From Ashinkailepas kermadecensis (taxonomy: Eukaryota > Arthropoda > Thecostraca > Neolepadidae): 64,000 nucleotides of DNA. The position numbers were made by a program, and so were the translations under genes. Numbering within the stretch: the first letter of the stretch is position 1; the number at the start of each line of letters is the position of its first letter. The notes under the pieces were generated by a model. The model was not told where the DNA came from. It did not search any database and worked only from the letters and a program-made list of their open reading frames with translations. The stretch covers positions 197,501 through 261,500 of the forward strand of contig JAOTOM010004340.1 in assembly GCA_034440615.1 (NCBI GenBank), read 5' to 3'. Of the stretch, positions 48,621 to 60,997 are shown one piece after another.

Positions 48621-48834
48621 AGTGTTCAGGCATCTAGTGCAGTCTGTGTTCCGTACATGTCTGCTCTTCTGTGGTCTGTGGTTTGTCTGTGGCCAGTGTC
48701 ACGATCGCCAGTGCGGTCTGTTCCGCGGTCGCCAGCATGGTCTGGGCCCCAGTCGCCAGTATGGTCTGCGCCCCGGCCACCGGTGTGGTCAGTGTTCCTT
48801 ACATATCTGTGATCTGTGGTCTGTTTGTCGCGTG

Positions 48835-49757
48835 TCTGTGTCGCCAGTGTGGCCTCTGTGCTCTGGCCACCAGTGTGGTATGTGCTCTGGTCTGTGCTCT
48901 GGCAGCCAGTGTGGCCTGTGCTCCGGCCGCCAGTGTGGCCTGTGCTCCGGCCACCAGTGTGGTCTGTGCTCCGGCCACCAGTGTGGTCTGTGCTCCGGCC
49001 GCCAGTGTGGCTTGTTTGTGTCGCCAGTGTGGTCGGTGCTCCGGCTGCCAGTGTGGCCTGTGCTCCGGCCGCCAGTGTGGCCTGTGCTCCGGCTGCCAGT
49101 GTGGTCTGTGCTCCGACCGCCAGTGGGGCCTGTGCTCCGGCTGCCAGTGTGGCCTGTGCTCCGGCCACCAGTGTGGTCTGTGCTCCGGCCACCAGTGTGG
49201 TCTGTGCTCCGTCCACCAGTGTGGCCTGTGCTCCGGCCACCAGTATGGTCTGTGCTCCGGCTGTCAGTGTGGTCTGTGCTCCGACCGCCAGTGTGGCCTG
49301 TGCTCCGGCCGCCAGTGTGGCCTGTTTGTGTCGCCAGTGTGGTCTGTGCTCCGGCCACCAGTGTGGTCTGTGCTCCGACCGCCAGTGTGGCCTGTGCTCC
49401 GGCCACCAGTGTGGTCTGTGCTCCGGCCACCAGTGTGGTCTGTGCTCCGGCCACCAGTGTGATCTGTGCCCCGGCCACCAGTGTGGTCTGTGCTCCTACC
49501 GCCAGTGTGGTCTGTGCTCCGGCCACCAGTGTGGTCTGTGCTCCGGCTGCCAGTGTGGTCTGTGCTCCGACCGCCAGTGTGGCCTGTGCTCCGGCCGCCA
49601 GTGTGGCCTGTTTGTGTCGCCAGTGTGGTCTGTGCTCCGGCCACCAGTGTGGTCTGTGCTCCGACCGCCAGTGTGGCCTGTGCTCCGGCCACCAGTGTGG
49701 CCTGTGCTCCGGCCGCCAGTGTGACCTGTGCTCCGGCAGTCAGTGTGGTCTGAGTTC
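48835..49757 (+). repeat. 24-bp minisatellite, left arm copy (~38 units)
   Basis: The unit contains tgtggcctgtgctccggcc and gccag. A longer variant with tgtttgtgtcgccag recurs at about 49014, 49325 and 49610, showing higher-order structure. Frames are stop-free in several phases. Confidence 0.95.
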
Positions 49758-49977
49758 CTTCTGTGTTCCGCAGGTACTTCTGAGCACTGGGTTAGGGGCG
49801 ACACTGTCGTGGCTCAGTTTAAAGCGTCCGGAACGCGGAAGCCGTAGTGGTTTGGCTTCTGGCCGTGACTCGGCCAGAGCACCAAGCCAAATGGCGGTCG
49901 ACACGTGTCGGGTCAATGTCCGCACCAACAGATGATTAACTAGACATACAGTCGCTCCGCAGCGACAACGTAAAACA

Positions 49978-50080
49978 GTCACAGTCAGTTAACAGTCAGT
50001 CAGTTAACAGTCAAGCAGTTAACAGTCAGTCAGTTAACAGTCAGTCAGTTAACAGTCAAGCAATTAACAGTCAGGCAGAA
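49978..50080 (+). repeat. Short tandem repeat gttaacagtcagtcag
   Basis: Seven or so units, mirrored at 58163-58280 in the other arm. Confidence 0.9.
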
Positions 50081-53000
50081 ACTAGACATGGAGAAGGGAG
50101 AGCTGAGGCAGTTTATGTCTGTTTTTTTCCATTCTGCTTGGGTGTAAAATGAAGGGTATGTGGTACATGTATCCCAAATGTCTGGGCAAAACGCATGCTG
50201 TTTGCTTTGTTTTCGCCGTTGAAAACACGTTTAGTGGCGATGCCTTCCGGTATCCTCAGGTGGTGTTCTTACGTTCGGTGGTGCTTGAGCACGATCAATG
50301 ATTTCTGAATGATGACCCAAAAGTTGCTCAAAAGTTTTTTATAAGTAATTTATCAAGGTGGCAACCAATTCAAACACCTAGTCCCTCCCTGTCTCCCAAA
50401 GCGATTAAATGAGATTAAAACGACTACCCAGAGATGCTATCGGACGTAGATGAGTCGATTTACCTTGCAACACATAACGTAAAACGGCTACCCAAAGGTA
50501 AAGCTGATGTAGATGAGTCGAATTGCAAAATACCGTACTAACCCAACTGACAACCCTGCATGGCATGCTCAGACTATCCGCTACTAACAAATAACACGCG
50601 ACGGCCGGCGTGATAGGCGGTGTGGACAATTACCTCCTTGTTTGCACGGTAAAGATCCCTCGGTGCTCTTCGAGAAGAGTAGGCTAAAGCCAGCACCCAG
50701 GCAAAATCATTTTCTCGTCACTGTCACCCCACCCCTCCCCCTCCACCAAGCTACAAACCATCTTGCGGAGAGCAAAGCAAAACTAAAACTATTTAGATAT
50801 GAGGGAGATGTCCACCACCCAGCCCCCGCCTCAAGCAGTTAAAACATTACACAAGCCATAACGTACAACCCCTTAACGTAAATGTACACTTGCCTGCGCT
50901 TTGCCTGAAAACACTCGCTTTAAAGACAGACATGTAACGTATTCGCTTTAAAGGCGGCGCAACTGACCTTTATGGTCGGGCACGTCTAAAAAACATTCCC
51001 CACGAATTTGTCCACCATACATAGCCACGTGCTATGGCTTACTCGCTTCAATATGCAATACCTACTAATACAACAATCATTAAAAATTTATTTGGACCAT
51101 TTACTTCTCGACAACGTAGGCTGTATTCTATAACATACTCTAACCAAAATCCTTGAGCAATATAAGTTCCAATATAATTCCCCACATAGAACAAGCGCCG
51201 AGGAAAAAAGACGTGCTAAAGAAATGCATTATACATTATTTTATGCAATTATACCTACGAAATGAGAACTGAAGCCAGAATATGGTCCATATTATTACCA
51301 TTGTTAACTTCAAAAACTGCACCTTACAATAGAGGGAAACAGTGATTATGAGGTGTGACAACATACAAAAATATGTTGCTATATAAATGAGTGTTTTTTT
51401 TGTTGTTGTTTCTTTTTGTGATGGATGATGTTGGCATGTTTGTATACACCTGCTATGCGTGTTCTGCATCAGTTATATCTATATGAGTCAGTTTTCGTCA
51501 TTTCTATGTCCCCTAACACTTTCATCTTGTGACATTGGGAATACTGTGGGCGTTATTAGCTTGCTACCTGTCTACGATTTCCCAGCGTCGCATTTCTTAC
51601 TACTAACTGGTAGTGGGCTATCTACAACACAAGCACAAAATGGATAGCTTTGTATTGGTTGTGCTCATCTTCATTGATGCCTCTTGTTTTCCTCCTGAGG
51701 CATCCTTGTGTTGGCTGTCCTGATTTATGGGCAGGTCACCAAGGGAAGCCCCACGATGAAAGACCCGATCAATGTGCATACAGCCAAATGGGATAGGTTG
51801 CTGCATCTGATATGGGGACGATTAAAAAGAAAAGTACTGTATAAATAGCGGTGGGCTTCTAAAACATGACTGAGCTAAAATAGGACCTTCTCGCTGTCTA
51901 TTTTATCGCATTCACGGCAGAAGTTCGGAGCTACATGGAAAAGGTTGAATCTTTTACCTTTCCGGGTGGGGTCTGCGACGTCACCGATTAATATGGTATG
52001 TATTTTTGTTATGTAGTGTCTCATTTCGTTGAGATCTTTCTATTGCCGCCTTTTTCCTCAAAATCAGCCGGCAACTTAGATAGTCAGACCCTCTATATCC
52101 TATCTCATTTCCCCGATCTCATTTCCCCTATCTCATTTCCCCTATCTCATTTCGCATGCCCTCATTCCCAACCGTGGTCACCATTTGGAATGCGTTCCAC
52201 AGGCGGCTGAGACTTCCGACTGTCGCTGCGTAACGACCAGGGTCATGTTCGATATTCACTGTCAACACTGATATCAATACATAGCTCCCCCTCAACCTCA
52301 TCACGGAACGTTGAAGAAAAAGGCACCTGTCAGGCATGGGCGACGCTTTTGAAATTGTTGAGTTTCAAACTGTGACGTGAATGGAGCTAGTACGCAGCGG
52401 GTGTGCCTGTTGGTCTTTAGAGTCGGCGGCAATGTATGACGGAGAGGAAGGCGAAGGGGTAGGTGAAGGTCAACGGCCCGATGCTGGCAGAGTGACAAAA
52501 TACCGGCAGCTTTACACCTTGTCACGGGAACTGCGCCACGGCCAGCAGAAATATGTTCGCCACTTCTGAATGTTACCATAAATTTTCGGGCTGAAGTTCC
52601 AGAAATGAAGTTCCAGAAATTCTGGAGCTTCATTTCAGGTGCAATTTTTGTCAAATATCTTGAGGAGACAGAGGCGAAAATCATTCAGGCTGAAGGAAAA
52701 ATCGATTACCAATCGATGTGCGCCCTGAAATGCACCCAGATGTCTGATTAAATTTGATTCATGATGCTATGAAATTAGCTTACTTCGATTACTAGATTAG
52801 CTTACCTTGCATGCTACATATATCCACAAATACTTCGTTAACCATTGGGCTAAAAAATCAGGAATGTAACTAGTTACGTGCCATAATTTTCTTTATCTAT
52901 TGACATGTGGTAGTATGTAGAAATTTCCCACCTAAAAATTTACACTTTTGTTCAAAAACTGCAATTGTGGTTAACAACGCGAAGCAACAAATCTTGTCGG

Positions 53001-53499
53001 TGATTTGTTGCTGGTTTGCACTATGAATTCAACCAGTATGCGCATGGCAGCCTGGCAATGACCTTCATGAACAGTAGCCCTCGTTCACGCGGTCACGCGT
53101 CACTTACTTACCCATAACTTACCCTTAGCCCCACGACCGGCCTGAAAACAAACCGAACACTTGCATTCGCCAATAGGCAGTGGCCAATTGTGTTCTGCAA
53201 TCAGCTGGTTAAGCCCAGTAGCAACCCAAGGCCGTGAAAATGTAAACAAGCCAACCGGGCCACTTTCCCCGCGTTGAGGCTGGGTACGTTTGGACATTGC
53301 TCTAAGTCATTTTCACTAGGTGGGATTTCTTCCTCGTACCTTAGTACAATATGGCGTCGCAGGCGGATCCAGCCCACCGGCTGCGGCAGAGGGGGAGGGG
53401 TGCAAGTGGCCCAACCATGCCACTCCCCCAATGGGGTGCCTACGGTTTGCGTCATGGTAGGGGGCAAACGGATTTTGAGGGTGCCCAATCTACCACGTT

Positions 53500-54137
53500 T
53501 TTTGGTTTAAAGACATCGGATTTCGCCCACTATTTTTCAATAGTGGCCATTTTTATGTTTTTAAATCAAACAATTAGTGACCAACGTGATTCTCCTGTGT
53601 AGGGGGTCCAATCTATCAAGATCGTTCCCAAGTCACGGGATTTCAACCCTAACGCCCCCATCCTGTTCGAAGGCTTTTCTTTTGTATCCCTTCATGTATT
53701 GACGCGATTCGTGAGGCCGCAGAGTGACATTCCGGATAAGAATTGATGTTATTGGGAGGCAACTGCGACTTTTGTGGCCCCAACGAGGAATTTTGGGCCA
53801 CCAGTTTGATTTTGAAGAGCTGCAACGCGACTTTTTTGTCCCAGTGCGATTTTTGGGCCCTGGCGTCATCTGTTGGGATCTCTAGCGAGAGTTTTAGCGG
53901 CCTCGACTCGACACCTAACGTGATTTCGAAGGGCCCCGGTCAGACATTTTGGGTTCTGAGCGCTATTTCAGGGGCGGCGGCCCGACAGCTTGAGGCCCCA
54001 GCGTAATTTTTATGGACCCGGCGCGACTTTTGGGGGCCCCGGTCTCCTATTTTGGAGCCCCCAGTGCCCTTCATAGTGGTTACTGATCGATTTTTGGGCC
54101 CTCAATGTGATTTTTTTCAGGGGCCTCAGTACGATTT
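53500..54137 (-). mobile_element. R1 element piece, left palindrome arm
   Basis: Reads as R1 on the minus strand: the conserved 3' part with caattaagttggtcactaa-like text (complement near 53580) followed by degenerate GGGCCC/AAAA units toward the centre. The palindrome centre cuts through the element, so only its right portion is present. Confidence 0.65.
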
Positions 54138-54167
54138 TGGTGCCCTAGGCGACATTTGCCATGGGAC
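54138..54167. other. Spacer (30 bp) at the centre of the giant inverted repeat
   Basis: The innermost complementary words are cctcagtacgattt (54124-54137) and aaatcgtactgagg (54168-54181). The 30 unpaired bases between them are the centre of symmetry. Confidence 0.9.
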
Positions 54168-54942
54168 AAATCGTACTGAGGCTCCTGAAAATCACATTGA
54201 GGGCCCAAAAATCGCTCAGTAACCACTATGAAGGGCACTGGGGGCTCCAAAATATGAGACCGGGGCTCCGAAAAGTCGCGCCGGGTCCATAAAAATTACG
54301 CTGGGGCCTCAAGCTGTCGGGCCGCCGCCCCTGAAATAGCGCTCAGAACCCAAAATGTCTGACCGGGGCCCTTCGAAATCACGTTGGGTGTCGAGTCGAG
54401 GCCGCTAAAACTCTCGCTAGAGATCCCAACAGATGACGCCAGGGCCCAAAAATCGCACTGGGACAACAAAGTCGCGTTGCAGCTCTTCAAAATCAAACTG
54501 GTGGCCCAAAATTCCTCGTTGGGGCCACAAAAGTCGCAGTTGCCTCCCAAAAACATCAATTCTTATCCGGAATGTCACTCTGCGGCCTCACGAATCGCGC
54601 CAACACATGAAGGGATACAAAAGAAAAGCCTTCGAACAGGATGGGGGCGTTAGGGTTGAAATCCCGTGATTTGGAAACGATCTTGATAGATTGGACCCCC
54701 TACACAGGAGAATTAAGTTGGTCACTAATTGTTTGATTTAAAAACATAAAAATGGCGCCTATTGAAAAATAGTGGGCGAAATCCGATGTCTTTAAACCAA
54801 AAAACGTGGTAGATTGGGCACCCTCAAAATCCGTTTCCCCCTACCATGACGCAAACCGTAGGCACCCCATTGGGGGAGTGGCATGGTTGGGCCACTTGCA
54901 CCCCTCCCCCTCTGCCGCAGCCGGTGGGCTGGATCCGCCTGC
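54168..54942 (+). mobile_element. R1 element piece, right palindrome arm
   Basis: Mirror of 53500-54137. It aligns with 18600-19400 (aatgtcactctgcggcc) and with 3705-3960 (gaaaagccttcgaacag, ttaagttggtcactaatt). Its right boundary may be ggctggatccgcctgcga near 54925-54942, a hAT-MITE-like end. Confidence 0.65.
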
Positions 54943-57900
54943 GACTCCATATTGTACTAAGGTACGAGGAAGAAATCCCACCCAGTGAAAATGCCTTAGA
55001 GCAATGTCCAAACGTACCCAGCCTCAACGCGGGGAAAGTGGCCCGGTTGGCTTGTTTACATTTTCACGGCCTTGGGTTGCTACTGGGCTTAACCAGCTGA
55101 TTGCAGAACACAATTGGCCACTGCCTATTGGCGAATGCAAGTGTTCGGTTTGTTTTCAGGCCGGTCGTGGGGCTAAGGGTAAGTTATGGGTAAGTAAGTG
55201 ACGCGTGACCGCGTGAACGAGGGCTACTGTTCATGAAGGTCATTGCCAGGCTGCCATGCGCATACTGGTTGAATTCATAGTGCAAACCAGCAGCAAATCA
55301 CCGACAAGATTTGTTCCTTAGCGTTGTTATCCACAATTGCAGCTTTTGAACAAAAGTGTAAATTTTTAGGTGAAAAATTTCTACATACTACCACATGTCA
55401 ATAGATAAAGAAAATTATGGCACGTAACTAGTTGCATTCCTGATTTTTTAGCCCGACGGTTCACGCAGTATTAGTAGATATATGTAGCATGCAAGGTAAG
55501 CTAATGTAGTAATCGAGGTAAGCTAATTTCATAGCATCATGAATCAAATTTAATCAGACTCTGGGTGCATTTCAGGGCGCACATCGATTGGTAATTGATT
55601 TTTCCTTCAGCCGGAATGATTTTCGCCTCTGTCTCCTCAAGATATTTGACAAAAATTGCACCAGAAATGAAGCTCCAGAATTTCTGGAACTTCAATTCTG
55701 GAACTTCAGCCCGAAAATTTCTGGTAGCATTCAGAAGTGGCGAACATGTTTCTGCTGGCCGTGGCGCAGTTCCCGTGACGTTCCGTTTGTTGACCTTCCA
55801 CCTACCCCATCGCCTTCCTCTCCCTCATACATTGCCGCCGACTCTAAAGACCAACAGGCACACCCGCTGCGTACTAGCTCCATTCACATCACAGTTAGAA
55901 ACTCAACAATTTCAAAAGCGTCGCCCATGCCTGACAGGTGCCTTTTTCTTCAACGTTCCGTGATGACGTTGAGGGGGAGCTATGTATTGATATCAGTGTT
56001 GACAGTGAATATCGAACATGACCCTGGTCGTTACGCAGCGACAGTCGGAAGTCTCAGCCGCCTGTGGAACGCATTCCAAATGGTGACCACGGTTGGGAAT
56101 GAGGGCATGCGAAATGAGATAGGGGAAATGAGATAGGATATACAGGGTCTGACTATCTAAGTTGCCGGCTGATTTTGAGGAAAAAGGCGGCAATATAAAG
56201 ATCTCAACGAAATGAGACACTACATAACACAAATATATACCATATTAAAATCGGTGACGTCGCAGACCCCACCCGGAAAGGCAAAAGATTGAACCTTTTC
56301 AATGTAGCTCCAAACTTCTGCCGTGAATGCGATAAAATAGACAGCGAGAAGCTCCTATTGTAGCTCAGTCATGTTTTAGAAGCCCCCGCTATTTATACAG
56401 TACTTTTTTTTTAATCGTCCCCATATCAGATCCAGCAACCTATCCCATTTGGCTGTATGCACATTGAACGGGTCTTTCATCGTGGGGCTTCCCTTGATGA
56501 CCTGCCCATAAATCAGGACAGCCAACACAAGGATGCCTCAGGAGGAAAACAAGAGGCATCAAGGAATGTGAGCACAACCAATACAAAGCTATCCATTTTT
56601 TGCTTGTGTTGTAGATAGCCCACTACCAGTTAGTAGTAAGAAATGCGACGCTGGGAAATCGTGGACAGGTAGCAAGCTAGTAACGCCTACAGTATTCCCA
56701 ATGTCACAAGATGAAAGTGTTAGGGGACATAGAAATGACGAAAACTGACTCATATAGATATAACTGATGCAGAACACGCATAGCAGGTGTATACAAACAT
56801 GCCAACATCATCCATCACAAAAAGAAACGACAAAAAAACACTCATTTATATAGCAACATATTTTTGTATGTTGTCACACCTCATAATCACTGTTTCCCTC
56901 TATTGTAAGGTGCAGTTTTTGAAGTTAACAATGGTAATAATATGGACCATATTCGGGCTTCAGTTATCATTTCATAGGTATAATTGCATAAAATAATGTC
57001 TAATGCACTTCTTTAGCACGTCTTTTTTCCTCGGCGCCTGTTCTATGTGGGAAAATATATTGGAACTTATATTGCTCAAGGATTTTGGCTAGAGTATGTT
57101 ATAGAATACAGCCTACGTTGTCGATAAGTAAATGGTGCAAATAAATTTTTAATGATTGTTGTATTAGTAGGTATTGCATATTGAAGCGAGTAAGCCATAG
57201 CACGTGGCTATGTATGGTGGACAAATTCGGGGGGAATGTTTTTTAGACGTGCCCGACCATAAAGGTCAGTTGCGCCGCCTTTAAAGCGAATACGTTACAT
57301 GTCTGTCTTTAAAGCGAGTGTTTTCAGGCAAAGCGCAGGCAAGTGTACATTTACGTTAAGGGGGTTGTACGTTATGGCTTGTGCGATGTTTTAACTTCTT
57401 GAGGCGGGGGCTGGGTGTTGGACATCTCCCTCATATCTAAACAGTTTTAGTTTTGCTTTGCTCTCCGCAAGATGGTTTGTAGCTTGGTGGAGGGGAGGGG
57501 GGGGGTGACAGTAACGATAATATGATTTTGCCAGGGTGCTGGCTTTAGTCTACTGTTCTCGAAGAGCACCGAGGGATCTTTACCGTGCAAACAAGGAGGT
57601 AATTGTCCACACCGCCTATCACGCCGGCCGTCGCGTGTTATTTGTTAGTAGCGGATTAGTCTGAGCATGCCATGCAGGGTTGTCAGTTGGGTTAGTACGG
57701 TATTTTGCAATTCGACTCATCTACGTCAGCTTTACCTTTGGGTAGCCGTTTTACGTTATGTGTTGCAAGGTAAATCGACTCATCTACGTCCGATAGCATC
57801 TCTGGGTAGTCGTTTTAATCTCATTTAATCGCTTTGGGAGACAGGGAGGGACTAGGTGTTTGAATTGGTTGCCACATTGATAAGTTACTTATAAAAAAAC

Positions 57901-58162
57901 TTTTGAGCAACTTTTGGGTCATCATTCAGAAATCATTGATCGTGCTCAAGCACCACCGAACGTAAGAACACTACCTGAGGATACCGGAAGGCATCGCCAC
58001 TAAACGTGTTTTCAACGGCGAAAACAAAGCAAACAGCATGCGTTTTGCCCAGACACTTGGGATACATGTACCACATACCCTGCATTTTACACCCAAGCAG
58101 AATGGAAAAAAACCAGACATAAACTGCCTCAGCTCTACCTTCTCCATGTCTAGTTTCTGCCT

Positions 58163-58280
58163 GACTGTTAACTGCTTGACTGTGAACTGACTGACTGTTA
58201 ACTGACTGACTGTTAACTGACTGACTGTTAACTGACTGTGACTGTTAACTGACTGACTGTTAACTGACTGTGACTGTTTT
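58163..58280 (+). repeat. Short tandem repeat gttaactgactgactg
   Basis: Mirror image of 49978-50080, with a different unit order. Confidence 0.9.
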
Positions 58281-58497
58281 ACGTTGTCGCTGCGGAGCGA
58301 CTGTATGTCTAGTTAATCATCTGTTGGTGCGGAGGTTGACCCGACACGTGTCGACCGCCATTTGGCTTGGTGCTCTGGCCGAGTCACGGCCAGAAGCCAA
58401 ACCACTACGGCTTCCGCGTTCCGGACGCTTTAAACTGAGCCACGACAGTGTCGCCCCTAACCCAGTGCTCAGAAGTACCTGCGGAACACAGAAGGAA

Positions 58498-59316
58498 CTC
58501 AGACCACACTGACTGCCGGAGCACAGGTCACACTGGCGGCCGGAGCACAGGCCACACTGGCAGCCGGAGCACAGGCCACACTGGCGGCCGGAGCACCGAC
58601 CGCACTGACAGCCGGGGCACAGACCACACTGGTGGCCGGAGCACAGGCCACACTGGCGGCCGGAGCACCGACCACACTGGCGGCCGGAGCACAGGCCACA
58701 CTGGTGGCCGGAGCACAGACCACACTGGCGGCCGGAGCACAGACCACACTGGCGGCCGGAGCACAGGCCACACTGGCGACACAAACAGGCCACACTGGCG
58801 GCCGGAACACAGGCCACACTGGCGGCCGGAGCACAGGCCACACTGGCGGCCGGAACACAGGCCACACTGGCGGCCGGAGCACAGGCCACACTGGCAGCCG
58901 GAGCACCGACCACACTGACGGCACAAACAGGCCACACTGGCGGCCGGAACACAGGCCACACTGGCGGCCGGAGCACAGACCACACTGGCAGCCGGAGCAC
59001 AGGCCACACTGGCAGCCGGAGCACCGACCACACTGACGGCACAAACAGGCCACACTGGCGGCCGGAACACAGGCCACACTGGCGGCCGGAGCACAGCTCA
59101 CACTGGCGACACAAACAGGCCACACTGACAGCCGGAGCACAGACCACACTGACGGCACAAACAGGCCACACTGGCAGCCGGAGCACCGACCACACTGGCG
59201 ACACAAACAGGCCACACTGGCGGCCGGAGCACAGACCACACTGACGGCCGGAGCACAGACCACACTGGTGGCCGGAGCACAGGCCACACTGGCGGCCGGA
59301 GCACAGGCCACACATG
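58498..59316 (-). repeat. 24-bp minisatellite, right arm copy (~34 units)
   Basis: The reverse complement unit contains ctggcggccggagcacagg. Insert-like variants gacacaaacaggccacac and gacggcacaaacagg recur. Confidence 0.95.
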
Positions 59317-59634
59317 CGTGACCACAGTGAACACAAAATAAACACATTGGGGAGGGGCAAGCTTGCGAGCCACAGCGAAGATCGTAATTTTCAAGAAATC
59401 TGCATCAGCGAGTGGACAGCGCCATTAATCAACATCAAAACAAGGTTGGAGACAACGACGTCCATGAGAGAACCCCTGTTCGTGGAAAGCCGCCGATGAG
59501 GTAACATTGTCGCACCGGATGGCAATGAATCAAGGTTCCGGTAATTACCGCAGGAACCCCGCCATTCGGCTCCAGATCACAAGTTCGTGGAATTTGACGC
59601 CGAAGAGTGCTGACAGATGAGCGTTATCGAATGG
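59317..59634. other. No gene recognised
   Basis: Unique-looking junction between the palindrome and the 32-bp array. It does not match the sequence left of 48835. Confidence 0.4.
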
Positions 59635-60435
59635 GCTTTGAAGTCAAGGAGCTGGCTATACAGTAACTTTGAAGTCAAGGAAGATGGCTATACAGTAACT
59701 TTGAAGTCAAGGAAGCTGGCTATACAGTAACTTTGAAGTCAAGGAAGCTGGCTATACAGTAACTTTGAAGTCAAGGAAGCTGGCTATACAGTAACTTTGA
59801 AGTCAAGGCAGCTGGCAATACAGTAACTTTGAAGTCAAGGAAGCTGGCTATGCAGTAACTTTGAAGTCCAGGAAGCTGGCTATACAGTAACTTTGAAGTC
59901 AAGGAAGATGGCTATACAGTAACTTTGAAGTCAAGGAAGCTGGCTATACAGTAACTTTGAAGTTAAGGAAGCTGGCTATACAGTAACTTTGAAGTCAAGG
60001 AAGCTGGCTATGCAGTAACTTTGAAGTCAAGGAAGCTGGCTATGCAGTAACTTTGAAGTCAAGGAAGCTGTCTATACAGTAACTTTAAAGTCAAGGAAGC
60101 TGGCTATACAGTAACTTTGAAGTTAAGGAAGCTGGCTATACAGTAACTTTGAAGTCAAGGAAGCTGGCTATACAGTAACCTTGAAGTCAAGGAAGCTGGC
60201 TATACAGTAACCTTGAAGTCAAGGAAGCTGGCTATACAGTAACTTTGAAGTCAAGGAAGCTGGCTATACAGTAACTTTGAAGTCAAGGAAGATGGCTATA
60301 CAGTAACTTTGAAGTCAAGGAAGCTGGCTATACAGTGACTTCAGTAACTTTGAAGTCAAGGAAGATGGCTATACAGTAACTTTGAAGTCAAGGAAGCTGG
60401 CTATACAGTAACTTTGAAGTTAAGGAAGCTGGCTA
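59635..60435 (+). repeat. Minisatellite, 32-bp unit, ~25 copies
   Basis: The unit contains cagtaactttgaagtcaagg and aagctggctata. Copies are highly uniform, and one 8-base partial insertion (gacttcagtaac) occurs near 60337. The last unit runs straight into the tail of the LINE. Confidence 0.95.
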
Positions 60436-60459
60436 TAAAGTCATAAAGTCATAAAGTAT

Positions 60460-60997
60460 TAAGGCTTAATAAGAGCCACAGGGGCCCATCTGGGTTAAGC
60501 CTATCTAGAAAAGGTACTAGAATGTACATACTCCCACCCCAATCAATCCCTTATCCCAAGTTCCTAGGAAGCTATATATCCCAGCCCATCTAACACCACT
60601 CACTTGCTACCGCCTAACACCCTCAATAATCACAAGCTCCTCCCATCATACCCATCGTGCCACCATAGACAACCTCATCAGCATCACATCCCGAAGGAAG
60701 GTGCCGAATCCACTGCTAGGCACATCCCACAGAAATTCATAAAGCGTTCAGACTAAATAAGAGACTCACGTGCTATTGCATAATACACTCAGCAATTACA
60801 AACTCCTCCCATCATACCCATTGTGCTACCATAGACAATCTCATCAGTATCACATCCCGAAGGAAGGTGCTGAATCCACTGCTAGGTACACCCTATATAA
60901 AGTTATGAAGCATTTAGACTTAATAAGAGACTCACTTGCTATTTCATAACACAGTCAACAATTACAAACTCCTCCCAACCCCACTCCTGCCTGTCGA
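60460..60997 (-). repeat. LINE 3' untranslated region with internal ~155-bp tandem repeats
   Basis: Segments at about 60598-60750 and 60751-60920, with a third start at 60921, share cacatcccgaaggaaggtgc, aatccactgctagg and gagactcac in the same order. The end carries the gggcttaacccagatgggcc-type word also found in the LINE fragment at 29050-29100. Confidence 0.8.

Larger units (their letters stand above)
48835..54137 (+). repeat. Left arm of a giant inverted repeat
   Basis: This arm is the reverse complement of 54168-59316. Examples of paired positions are 49740-49982 with 58270-58512, 51459-51647 with 56589-56777, and 53100-53297 with 55004-55201. Divergence by eye is about 3% at 50880-51200 and up to ~7% at 52680-52870. 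Clean indels are present, such as 48 bases at 52474-52521 against 10 at 55779-55788. From outside in, the arm holds a 24-bp minisatellite, a gttaacagtcagtcag repeat, ~3 kb without recognisable genes, and an inverted R1 element piece. Short frames shared by both arms (60-95 codons) are mirrored because of the duplication and show no domain. Confidence 0.95.
54168..59316 (-). repeat. Right arm of the giant inverted repeat
   Basis: Reverse complement of 48835-54137 with the order mirrored: R1 piece, gene-free middle, gttaactgactgactg repeat (58163-58280), and 24-bp minisatellite (58498-59316). The minisatellite is ~100 bases shorter than in the left arm and has different unit variants (for example gacggcacaaacagg), so the arrays have evolved separately. 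Similarity ends at the edge of this array. Confidence 0.95.

Noticed and set aside
48622..49935. Cys-rich 437-codon frame (CSGRQCGL repeats)
   Set aside because: It is the 24-bp minisatellite read in one of several open phases. The mirrored array in the other arm switches phase differently.
48835..59316. Palindrome as a simple long-read adapter or fold-back artefact
   Set aside because: The arms differ by several percent with coherent indels and differently sized arrays. An artefact would give near-identical arms. It is kept as a check because raw reads are not available here.
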